NCBI GenBank assembly: GCA_964372275.1
Contig: CAYJRR010000038.1
Span: 1 to 35,538 of the forward strand
Direction: 5' to 3'
DNA: 35,538 bases
Source of the DNA: CAYJRR01 sp964372275 [NCBI: uncultured bacterium]
GTDB taxonomy: Bacteria > CAYJRR01
Shown: in pieces, positions 15,477 to 24,834 of the stretch
Layout of the letters: each line of letters opens with the position of its first letter
Numbering within the stretch: the stretch's first letter is position 1
Notes under the pieces: generated by a model
The model's input: the letters and a program-made list of their open reading frames with translations, nothing else
The model's database searches: none
What the model was told of the DNA's origin: nothing
Program-made: the position numbers and the translations under genes

Positions 15477-18293
15477 GTGGTCGACGCCGGCGCGCTCCCG
15501 TACCCCGATTCGGCGCGGAGCGCGCTGGAACGGGCGCGCGAGCGATCCGCCGGAGACCTCGGCGAGGCGGCCGCCACGGCGATCGCGCGCGTGGCCGGAA
15601 CGTCGCCGATCCTCGGCCGATTCCTCGCGTCCCATCCCGACGATGCCGCCGCCATCGCGGGCGACGCGCGGAGGCGTGCCGCTCGCCTCCTCCTCGCCGC
15701 GGCGCGTGAGGAACGGGGCCGCCATCCCGGCGGACCGGCGGGGCTCGCGGCGGCGCTGCGCCGGTTTCGACACCGCGAGACGGCCCGGATCGCGCTGCGC
15801 GACCTGGAAGGCGCCCCGGTCGGCTCGATCGCCGCCGAGCTCGCCGACGTCGCGCAGGCATGCCTCGACCTGGCCGTCGACGACGCCCGCTCGGAGAACG
15901 CCGTGCCCGGCCGGTTCGCCGTCCTCGGGATGGGAAAGCTCGGCGGGCGCGAGCTCAACTATTCGAGCGACGTCGACCTGATCTACGCCGGGGAGGAGGC
16001 GGACTCCCCGGAGCGGTTCCGGAACGCCGCCGACCGGATCACCCGCGCCCTCGCCGAACCGACCGACGACGGGATCGCCTTCCGCGTCGATCTCGACCTG
16101 CGACCCGAAGGGCGGGCCGGTCCGCTGGTGAGCTCGGCGCGCGGGTTGGAGCTGTACTACGAATCCTACGGCGCGACGTGGGAACGCGCGGCCTGGCTGA
16201 AGGCGCGGCCGATCGCCGGCGACCTGGCACTGGGATCCCGGATCGTTCGCGCGCTCGAGCCGTTCGTCTTCCGGCGGTGGCTCGATTTCGCCACGATCGA
16301 GGCGATCCGGGAGATGAAGGAGCGGATCGATCGGTCGCGCGGAGCCAAGGCCGCCTGGACGCTCCTCACCGGCCGGGCGGAACCGGGCTGGAACGTGAAG
16401 CTCGGGACCGGAGGCATCCGGGAGATCGAGTTCTTCGTGCAGACCCTCCAGCTGGTCAACGCCGGAAAGCATCCGGAGGTGCGCGCGGGCTCGACGCTGG
16501 AGGCGCTGCGGCGCCTCGCCACCGCGGAACTGGTCCGGCCGGGAGACCGGACGCGCCTGGCGGCGGCGTACGAATTCCTTCGTCGATTGGAGCACCGCCT
16601 GCAGCTGCGGGAGCTGGCGCAGACTCACGTCCTGCCGGAGGAGGCCGGGGAGCTCGCCGCCCTCGCGGTGGCGATGGGCTACCCGCGCGACCCGGAACCG
16701 CTCCTGCGCGACCTCGCCTGGCACCGCGCCGTGGTGGCCGAAGCGTTCGACGGCCTGTTCCGCGAGAAGGCTCGCCGCGCCGAGGAATCGATCGGACCGG
16801 AGGCCGCCCTCCTCCACGACCCCGACCTGGACGAGGAGCGCGGCCGACGCCTGGCGGCGTCCGCCGGACTGTTCGCCGATCCGGGGGCCGCGGCCGACGC
16901 CTTCGCGCGCATCCGCCGCGGGCCGACCAGGACGCGCCGGCGCGAGCAGGCGATCCGCTACCTCCGGCGCATCGCCAGCGCGTTGTTCGTCGAGCTCCGC
17001 GTCTCGCCCGACGCCGACGCGGCCGTCCGCAACCTCGACCGCTTCCTGGGAAAGATCGGCGGGCGGACGACCCTCCTGGCGTTGCTCGCGGAGCACCCCG
17101 CCACGGTCACCCTGCTGGTGCGGCTGTTCGGCGCCTCCGACCACCTGGCCGACGCCTTCATCGCGCGACCGGAGCTGATCGACGCGCTGCTCGGCTCCGG
17201 GACCGACCACCCGCGCGCCCGCCGGGCCGAATTGCGCCTCCGCAGCCGGGAGGTCGTCGGCGCCGGAGCGGACACCGAGGCGCGGCTGGAGGCGATCCGC
17301 CGCTTCCGCACCACCGAGCTGTTGCGGATCGCGATCGCCGATCTCTGGGGAGGTCTCGACGTGCGGGCCGTCCTCCGCCAGCTCTCCGACCTCGCCGACG
17401 CCACCGTCGAACGATGCTGGGAGGCCGTCGGCGGACCGCAGGCGGGGCTGGTTGCGCTCGCGCTCGGCCGGTTGGGCTCGCGCGAGATGGCGTACGGGTC
17501 GGACGTCGACCTGGTCTTCGTCGAGGAGGACGAGACGGAGCAGGAGCGGAACGTGCGTGTGGCCCAGCGGTTCCTCTCCGCCCTCTCGGCGCCGATGCGC
17601 GAAGGGATCGCCTATCGCGTCGACACGCGGTTACGCCCCTCGGGATCGTCGGGACCGTTGGTCGTCTCGCGAGCCGCGCTCGTCCGCTACCACCGCGAGC
17701 ACGCGCGGACCTGGGAACGCCAGGCGTTCGTCCGCGCCCGCGCCGTGGCCGGCTGCCGCCGGACCTGGCGGCGCGCGCGTGCCGAGCTCGGCCCCTGGAT
17801 CTACCGGACGGGCGTCTCGCGCGCCGAGGTGGCATCGGAGGTCGCCGCGATGCGAGGGCGCGTGGAGCGGGAGCTCGGGGCGGAAGGTCCCGACGGCCGG
17901 AACGTGAAGACCGGCCGCGGGGGGCTCGCCGACGTCGAGTTCGCCGCGCAGCTCTTGGCGCTGACCGACGGCGCGCGGAACCCGTTTCTCCGCACCCCGG
18001 GCTCGCTCGCCATCCTCCGTCGCGCCGCGCGCGAGGGCCTCCTCGCGGAAGACGTCCACCGGTCGCTGCGCGACGGGTACCTCTTCCTGGCCCACCTCGA
18101 GAACCGGCTGCGCATCGTCACCGGGCGCCCGGAGGACGACGTGCGCGACGACGACGACGCGTGGCGAGCGCTCGACCGCCGCGCCCGCCCCACGACCGCC
18201 GACCGCCCCGGCCGCGCGCTGCGCGCGGAGTACGACGAGACGACGGCCAGGGTCCGCGCCGCCTTTCGCCGGGTCATCGGGGAAGGCGAGTAG
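15477..18293 (+). CDS. glnE: Bifunctional glutamine synthetase adenylyltransferase/deadenylase
   Basis: 938 residues, usual for GlnE. It adenylylates and deadenylylates glutamine synthetase in response to PII and glutamine. It has two nucleotidyltransferase domains. The N-terminal (deadenylase) domain carries GMGKLGGRELNYSSDVDL near residue 150. The C-terminal (adenylyltransferase) domain carries ALGRLGSREMAYGSDVDL near residue 663. Both keep the Asp-Val-Asp metal pair, and a helical GlnD-like regulatory region sits between and after them. The GTG at 15477 has GAGGGA about 10 bases upstream, overlapping the mtnA stop, so mtnA-glnE may be one operon. No PII or glutamine synthetase gene is in the window. 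Confidence 0.95.
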   Translation: MVDAGALPYPDSARSALERARERSAGDLGEAAATAIARVAGTSPILGRFLASHPDDAAAIAGDARRRAARLLLAAAREERGRHPGGPAGLAAALRRFRHRETARIALRDLEGAPVGSIAAELADVAQACLDLAVDDARSENAVPGRFAVLGMGKLGGRELNYSSDVDLIYAGEEADSPERFRNAADRITRALAEPTDDGIAFRVDLDLRPEGRAGPLVSSARGLELYYESYGATWERAAWLKARPIAGDLALGSRIVRALEPFVFRRWLDFATIEAIREMKERIDRSRGAKAAWTLLTGRAEPGWNVKLGTGGIREIEFFVQTLQLVNAGKHPEVRAGSTLEALRRLATAELVRPGDRTRLAAAYEFLRRLEHRLQLRELAQTHVLPEEAGELAALAVAMGYPRDPEPLLRDLAWHRAVVAEAFDGLFREKARRAEESIGPEAALLHDPDLDEERGRRLAASAGLFADPGAAADAFARIRRGPTRTRRREQAIRYLRRIASALFVELRVSPDADAAVRNLDRFLGKIGGRTTLLALLAEHPATVTLLVRLFGASDHLADAFIARPELIDALLGSGTDHPRARRAELRLRSREVVGAGADTEARLEAIRRFRTTELLRIAIADLWGGLDVRAVLRQLSDLADATVERCWEAVGGPQAGLVALALGRLGSREMAYGSDVDLVFVEEDETEQERNVRVAQRFLSALSAPMREGIAYRVDTRLRPSGSSGPLVVSRAALVRYHREHARTWERQAFVRARAVAGCRRTWRRARAELGPWIYRTGVSRAEVASEVAAMRGRVERELGAEGPDGRNVKTGRGGLADVEFAAQLLALTDGARNPFLRTPGSLAILRRAAREGLLAEDVHRSLRDGYLFLAHLENRLRIVTGRPEDDVRDDDDAWRALDRRARPTTADRPGRALRAEYDETTARVRAAFRRVIGEGE

Positions 18294-18308
18294 AGGCGCA
18301 CCTTCGGA

Positions 18309-18314
18309 TAGACT
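18309..18314 (+). promoter_or_regulatory. -10-like hexamer TAGACT before the PATAN/J-like protein
   Basis: Lies in the 33-base gap after glnE, 12 bases before the ATG at 18327. A leader of about 6 bases is implied. No clear -35, since the required region falls inside glnE. Confidence 0.4.
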
Positions 18315-18326
18315 CGTCTCCAGGCC

Positions 18327-20285
18327 ATGCCCGCCGTCCTCCTGGTCTCCTCGGACGACTCCACGTTTCGCGACTTCGAGCGCGCGCTCGCCGGGAGCGA
18401 CCTGGAGCCGATCTCCGCCGACGAGGGGGAGACGGCGCTGATGGCCTACGAGATCGAGAAGCCCGTGGCGGTGATGGTCGCCGACGAGCTCCGCGACCGG
18501 CGAGGCCTGGACCTCGTGGAGACGATCCGCGCGCGACCCGACGGTGCCGGCGTCCCGATCGTGATCCTGGTCGCCAGCCCGCGTTCACCGGCGGCAATGG
18601 CGGCGGCGGCGCGCCGCAAGGGGGTCACCGCCTGCGTCGGCGACGGCGTCGACACAGGCCACCTGCGCGACGCGATCCTCGCGGCCGCCGCGGGCGATCT
18701 TGCGCCGCTGCAGGCGCTGGGAGCGTCTCCGGCGGCCGAGCCGACCGGCGGCCCGCACGCGCCGGACGCGGTGACGGAGGAGGAGGAACCGCCCTCCTCG
18801 TCCGAACGCCGGGGCGCGCTCTCCACGCTCCCCTTCGCGCAGCTCCTCTCCGACCTCCACTTCGAGCGCGCAACCGGGAGCCTGGAGCTCGTCCGCGAGA
18901 AGGTGAAGAAGACGATCTACCTCCGCCATGGAAGCCCCGTCTGCGCCCGGAGCAACGCGATCGGCGAGACGCTCGGCGCCGTGCTGGTGAAGATGGGGAA
19001 GATCACCGAGGAACAACGCGCCGAATCGCGCGAGACGTCGCTCAAGACCAAGAAACGTCACGGCGAGGTCCTGGTCGAGATGGGCCTGATCTCGGCGAAG
19101 GACGTCTCCCTCGCCCTGCAGGCCCAGGCCCGCGCCAAGGTGATCAACTGCTTCGGTTGGGACGACGGGACCTTTCTCTTCCGCGAGTCCGAGGAGGTCC
19201 CCGGCGACGACGCCGAGCTCCGGATGCCGTTCGCCGCCCTGGTCGCCTCGGGCGTGAAGCAACGGTACGACCTGCCCCGGCTGATCAAGGTGCTCGATCC
19301 CCATCTCGCCTCCTGCCCGCGATTCCTTCCCGAGCGGGCGGCGGCGCTCGCAGAGATGAGGCTGGAGCAACCGGAGCGCCGGCTCGTCGGCGACCTGGAC
19401 GGCCGCCGACCGCTGGTGGAGGTCCTGGCGTCGAGTCCGTTGGACGAGCTGGCGACCCATCGACTCCTCGTCTCCACCTTCTTCTCGCGCACCGTCGCGT
19501 TCGTCCCGTTCGACGAGCCGGCCCCGGCGTCCGCGCGACGCACGACCCCCAAACCGGCGGCGCCCCGGCCGCCGGCCACCAGCCGCGAGGTCGCGACCAA
19601 GGTGCAGGCGGCGATCACGCGGATGAGCCAGCAGGACTTCTACGAACGACTCGGTCTCTCCCCGGGCGCCGCCGACGCGAGCGTGAAGGCGGCGTTCCAG
19701 CGATTGGCCAAGGACTACGATCCCGACCTTCTGGCGGCGGACGGCGGGGAGGCGATCCGCACCAAGGCCGACACCCTCTACGCGATGTTGTTCGAGGCGT
19801 TCCAGACGCTGGTCGATCCGGTCAAACGCCGCAAGTACGACGACGACGTGATCCGCGGGAAGACCGACGAAACCTCCGACGCCGGCGCCGCCACCCTCAA
19901 CGCCGAGCACCAGTTCCTCAAAGGGGAGCGCCTGCTGAAGGCGGGGAACGTCGCCAAGGCGCACGAGGCGTTCAAGGCCGCCTACGACCTCTACCCGAAC
20001 GAGAGCGAATACCAGGCCTGTTTCGGCTGGACGCTCTTCAAGCTCCACTTCCCTTCGGACGCGGCGACCTGCGCCGAGGGGGAGGATCTCCTGCGACGTG
20101 CCATCAAGGCGAACGGCCGCAACGACAAGGCCTACCTTTACCTCGGCTCGATCGCGAAGCTGCGCGGCGACCTCGACGAGGCCAAACGCCGGTTCGAGAA
20201 AGCGTTGGAGATCTCTCCGGAGAACGCCGACGCGAAGGCGGAGCTCCGTGCCGTGGCCAACGCGCTGGCCAAGGCCGGAAAATGA
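18327..20285 (+). CDS. Pseudo-receiver / PATAN (DUF4388) / J-like / TPR multidomain protein
   Basis: 652 residues. Residues 1-120 resemble a response-regulator receiver: the acidic pair D10-D11 is present, but the phospho-acceptor position aligns with A52 (next residue D53) and the conserved C-terminal Lys is lost. This is probably a pseudo-receiver. Residues about 165-330 match a PATAN/DUF4388 domain (LSTLPFAQLLSDLHFERATGSLEL, then a region typical of its helical extension). After a Pro/Ala linker, residues about 430-510 look like a J-domain (FYERLGLSPGAADASVKAAF, then RRKYDDDV), but the HPD tripeptide is Asp-Pro-Asp at 465-467. The C-terminal 120 residues form TPR-like helices. No signal peptide. 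Likely a cytoplasmic signalling scaffold; the partner is unknown. Confidence 0.8.
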   Translation: MPAVLLVSSDDSTFRDFERALAGSDLEPISADEGETALMAYEIEKPVAVMVADELRDRRGLDLVETIRARPDGAGVPIVILVASPRSPAAMAAAARRKGVTACVGDGVDTGHLRDAILAAAAGDLAPLQALGASPAAEPTGGPHAPDAVTEEEEPPSSSERRGALSTLPFAQLLSDLHFERATGSLELVREKVKKTIYLRHGSPVCARSNAIGETLGAVLVKMGKITEEQRAESRETSLKTKKRHGEVLVEMGLISAKDVSLALQAQARAKVINCFGWDDGTFLFRESEEVPGDDAELRMPFAALVASGVKQRYDLPRLIKVLDPHLASCPRFLPERAAALAEMRLEQPERRLVGDLDGRRPLVEVLASSPLDELATHRLLVSTFFSRTVAFVPFDEPAPASARRTTPKPAAPRPPATSREVATKVQAAITRMSQQDFYERLGLSPGAADASVKAAFQRLAKDYDPDLLAADGGEAIRTKADTLYAMLFEAFQTLVDPVKRRKYDDDVIRGKTDETSDAGAATLNAEHQFLKGERLLKAGNVAKAHEAFKAAYDLYPNESEYQACFGWTLFKLHFPSDAATCAEGEDLLRRAIKANGRNDKAYLYLGSIAKLRGDLDEAKRRFEKALEISPENADAKAELRAVANALAKAGK

Positions 20286-20301
20286 CGGTAGAGAGAGCCT
20301 G

Positions 20302-21219
20302 ATGGAACCGACGAAGCTCGTCTGGGTCGACGGAACGCTCGTGGACTGGTCCAAGGCGACCGTCCACGTCATGACCCACTCGCTGCACTACGGGATGGCG
20401 GCGTTCGAGGGGATCCGCGCGTACAAGACGCCGCGCGGAACGGCCATCTTCCGCCTGCACGAGCACCTGCGACGGCTCTACGACAGCGCGAGGATCATGG
20501 GGATCCAGGTCCCCTTCCCGGCCGAAGTGCTCGCCGACGCCTGCCGGGAGACGGTGCGACGGAACGGACTCGACGAGTGCTACGTGCGGCCGCTGGTCTT
20601 CGTCGGCGATGGGCAGATGGGGGTCTACGCGCCGCAGAATCCGATCCGCGTGATCGTGGCGGTCTGGCGCTGGGGCGCCTATCTCGGCGACGAGGGTCTG
20701 AAGGCCGGGATCCGCGCCAAGATCTCCTCCTTCACCCGCGGCGGCCCGAACGCCACCATGAACAAGGCGAAGGTGACGGGGAACTACGTCAACTCGATGC
20801 TCGCCAAGAAGGAGGCGCGCGACCTCGGGTTCGACGAGGCGATCCTGCTCGACCCGGCCGGAATGGTCGCCGAGGGGAGCGGCGAAAACCTGTTCGCCGT
20901 CCGCGACGGGACGCTGATCACGCCGCCGCTGCCGAACGTGCTCGGCGGAATCACCCGCGACACCGTCCTGTCGCTCGCGGCCGACCTCAAGATCCCGACG
21001 GTCGTCCGCAACTTCGCGCGCGACGAGCTCTACACCGCCGACGAGGCGTTCTTCTGCGGTACGGCCGCCGAGATCACGCCGATCCGCGAGATCGACCAGC
21101 GAGCGATCGGCGGCGGCTCCGCCGGACCGATCACCCAGCAGATCCAGCGCGCCTACTTCGCCGCCGTCCGCGGCGAAGGCGGTCCCGAGCGCGCCGCGAA
21201 GTGGCTCAGTCCGGTCTAG
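20302..21219 (+). CDS. ilvE: Branched-chain amino acid aminotransferase
   Basis: 305 residues from the ATG at 20302, preceded by GAGAGA. PLP fold-type IV transaminase for the last step of Val/Ile/Leu synthesis. Motifs: HSLHYGMAAFEGIRAY near residue 30, FRLHEHLRRLYDSA, the catalytic Lys157 in NKAKVTGNYVNSML, EGSGENLFAVRDG, GGITRDTVLSLA and FCGTAAEITPI. The frame extends upstream inside the previous gene, but similarity starts here. Related fold-IV enzymes (D-amino-acid transaminase, ADC lyase) lack this combination. Its last 14 bases overlap the convergent archaemetzincin-like gene. Confidence 0.95.
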   Translation: MEPTKLVWVDGTLVDWSKATVHVMTHSLHYGMAAFEGIRAYKTPRGTAIFRLHEHLRRLYDSARIMGIQVPFPAEVLADACRETVRRNGLDECYVRPLVFVGDGQMGVYAPQNPIRVIVAVWRWGAYLGDEGLKAGIRAKISSFTRGGPNATMNKAKVTGNYVNSMLAKKEARDLGFDEAILLDPAGMVAEGSGENLFAVRDGTLITPPLPNVLGGITRDTVLSLAADLKIPTVVRNFARDELYTADEAFFCGTAAEITPIREIDQRAIGGGSAGPITQQIQRAYFAAVRGEGGPERAAKWLSPV

Positions 21220-22006
21220 CGCGGCCGGCGGCGAGATCGGCGCGGCAGCGCTCGCAGAAGACGAGCGGGAGCACGCCGCGACACAGGACCGGAAAGAGGA
21301 CCTTGGCGATCGAGCGCCGGTCGACGCCGTGGTACATCCGGCAGGCGGCGTCGGTGCAGTGGCCGTTCCGGCCGTGCGGCCCGTCGGCGACCAGGCCCGC
21401 CACGTGCCCGAACTCGTGCACCAGGACCGCCGACTCGACCTTGGCGCGGGTGAGCCACAAGACCGAATCGCGCTCCAGCGGACCGACGAACATCGTCACC
21501 ACGGGCCCGTCGATCGCGTCGTCCAGCGCGCCGGGGGGCCAGTAGACCCCCCGGTAACGCTCGAATCGGTCCCAGTAGAGGACGTAGACGACGTAGGCGG
21601 ACGGATCGCGGACCGCGTGCCGCCGTACGGTCGCGGCGAGCGCCTCCTTGCCGGGTCCCGGCTCGCGCGGGACCAGAGCGCCGCGGCGTACCTCGATCGA
21701 CGCCGGGGACCGATCGGTCTCGCGCCGCAGCCAACGACGGAGGGCGCGCAGCGCCTGCGCATCGGGCTCGCAGCCCGCGATCCAGTCGACCTGGACCACC
21801 AGCCGCGCGGGATCGGCGGTGAGCAGCGCGCGATTCATCGGCGGTGATCCGCCGGCCGAGGCCGCGCGCCTCCCTCCATGACGCGACGCACACCCCACGG
21901 CCGCGAGCGCGACGGCGACGACGAGGAAGCGGGGAAGAGCCCGGATCCGCGCAGTATAATGCGGAAGCGTGTCCGACGGCCCCTCGAAGAAGGACGACCA
22001 CGCCAT
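21206..22006 (-). CDS. Archaemetzincin-like zinc metalloprotease, predicted lipoprotein
   Basis: 266 residues if started at the ATG at 22006. Residues 23-39 form a signal peptide ending in LAAVGC. The zinc motif is VLVHEFGHVAG, followed by HCTDAACRM and later FCERC. The archaemetzincin (M54) pattern is HExxHxxGxxHCx4CxM...CxxC. Here all elements occur in order, but about nine residues are inserted between the Gly and the third His, and the M-to-CxxC spacing is longer. The start is uncertain: the ATG at 22006 lies inside grpE and upstream of the apparent -10 (TATACT, 21958-21953). The first in-frame start-like codon after that promoter is ATC at 21946, which is very rare. Peptidase activity is inference from the motif. 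Confidence 0.75.
   Translation of the reverse strand: MAWSSFFEGPSDTLPHYTARIRALPRFLVVAVALAAVGCASRHGGRRAASAGGSPPMNRALLTADPARLVVQVDWIAGCEPDAQALRALRRWLRRETDRSPASIEVRRGALVPREPGPGKEALAATVRRHAVRDPSAYVVYVLYWDRFERYRGVYWPPGALDDAIDGPVVTMFVGPLERDSVLWLTRAKVESAVLVHEFGHVAGLVADGPHGRNGHCTDAACRMYHGVDRRSIAKVLFPVLCRGVLPLVFCERCRADLAAGRARPD
21953..21960. promoter_or_regulatory. Symmetric -10 shared by grpE operon and the metalloprotease gene
   Basis: AGTATAAT reads TATAAT on the plus strand (21955-21960, exact consensus), 8 bases before the grpE GTG. On the minus strand it reads TATACT (21958-21953), facing the metalloprotease gene. No -35 is obvious on either side and no CIRCE element is present. This would be the main heat-shock operon promoter. 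Confidence 0.55.
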
Positions 22007-22964
22007 CGAGGTACCGGCCGGCCTGGTCGAGGAGGCGGTGCGCGCCGTCGAAGGGACCGACGCCGGCGTCGACCTCGACGCGATGACGATCGACCAGATC
22101 CTCGACGCGGGTCTCCTACCCGACAAGGTGACCGCCGCCTTTCGCGACGTGCGGTCCCGCGGAGAGGAGGCGCAGCGCCTCGTCGACGCCGCGCGCGATC
22201 AGGCGGCGCAGTTGCGCCGCCAGATCCAGGAGCTCAAGGAGGAGGCGGACGGCTTCCGCAAGCGGGTCACGCGCGAGAAGAACGACGGAATCAAGTTCGC
22301 GAACGAGTCGCTGCTGAAGGAGATCCTGCCCGTCCTCGACAACCTGGAGCGGGCGCTCCAGCACGCGGGGGAGGGGGCGGATGCGGCGGGCGGGGTGCGC
22401 GCCGGGATCGAGATCACCGTCCGACAGTTCCTGCACGTGCTGGCGAAGGTCGGCGTGACGAAGGTGCCGGCGGAGATCGGGAGCGAGTTCGATCCGCGAT
22501 TCCACGAGGCGGTTTCGCAATCGGACCAGGCTCCGCATCCGGCGAACACGATCGCGGCGGTGCTGCAGGCGGGGTATTTCCAGCACGAGAGGCTGTTGCG
22601 GCCGGCGATGGTGTCGGTGTCGACGGGGGTCGGGGCGCGGGAGGAAACGGCGGCCGGGGCCGAGGCCGGGGCCGAGGCAGAGGCCGGGGCCGAGACCGTT
22701 GCCGTATCCGTAGCGGTATCCGAATCGGTATCCGTATCCGTATCCGAATCCAATGCCGAAGCCGTAGCGGTAGCCGAAACCGATGCCGAAGCCGAACCGG
22801 TGACCGACGACGAACCGGCCGCCGCCGCCGACGGCGGGTCCACGGGCTCGGCGGAGTCCGTCCGAACGCACCGGGAGCGGATCACCAAGGTCGGCGCGGC
22901 GGCGCGGGAGGCGCGGAAGCGACGGCGGGCGCGGCGGGGCGGTGGGGGCCGCGGAGGCTCGTAG
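21969..22964 (+). CDS. grpE: GrpE nucleotide-exchange factor with long repetitive C-terminal extension
   Basis: 331 residues; typical GrpE is about 190-220. GrpE dimers drive ADP release from DnaK. Residues about 70-125 form the long dimerising helix ([17 protein letters not shown]), followed by [11 protein letters not shown]. The beta-domain block [14 protein letters not shown] and [25 protein letters not shown] ends near residue 218. The remaining 110 or so residues are low complexity: [14 protein letters not shown], then Val-Ser/Glu-Ser runs from hexanucleotide repeats, then an Arg-rich end. The GTG start sits just after a consensus -10. It is followed 16 bases later by dnaK. Confidence 0.93.
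   Translation: MSDGPSKKDDHAIEVPAGLVEEAVRAVEGTDAGVDLDAMTIDQILDAGLLPDKVTAAFRDVRSRGEEAQRLVDAARDQAAQLRRQIQELKEEADGFRKRVTREKNDGIKFANESLLKEILPVLDNLERALQHAGEGADAAGGVRAGIEITVRQFLHVLAKVGVTKVPAEIGSEFDPRFHEAVSQSDQAPHPANTIAAVLQAGYFQHERLLRPAMVSVSTGVGAREETAAGAEAGAEAEAGAETVAVSVAVSESVSVSVSESNAEAVAVAETDAEAEPVTDDEPAAAADGGSTGSAESVRTHRERITKVGAAAREARKRRRARRGGGGRGGS
22651..22800 (+). repeat. Degenerate tandem repeats encoding the GrpE tail
   Basis: Bases 22651-22695 repeat a GCCGAGGCCGGG-type 12-mer, giving alternating Ala/Gly/Glu. Bases about 22697-22800 repeat hexamers GTATCC, GTAGCG, GAATCG, GAATCC and GAAGCC in codon phase, giving Val-Ser, Val-Ala and Glu-Ser pairs. The hexamer words resemble those in the intergenic inverted repeats at 7116-7171 and 28687-28760. 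Confidence 0.8.
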
Positions 22965-22976
22965 TATAACGAAAGG
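22965..22976 (+). promoter_or_regulatory. Candidate -10 (TATAAC) and Shine-Dalgarno sequence before dnaK
   Basis: TATAAC at 22965-22970 follows the grpE stop directly, 10 bases before the dnaK ATG. AAAGG at 22972-22976 is a plausible ribosome-binding site if dnaK is translated from the grpE transcript. Either or both may be used. Confidence 0.4.
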
Positions 22977-22980
22977 CGCC

Positions 22981-24816
<1,836 letters not shown>

Positions 24817-24834
24817 CCGGCCAGGCGTTCGGCG

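Noticed and set aside
15860-20302. Open frame of about 1480 codons on the plus strand across glnE and the PATAN protein
   Set aside because: Arg/Pro/Gly-rich out-of-frame translation with no domain; glnE and the PATAN gene explain the region.
22697-22800. Short regularly spaced repeats considered as a CRISPR array
   Set aside because: Units are 6-12 bases with no spacers, and they lie in frame within grpE.
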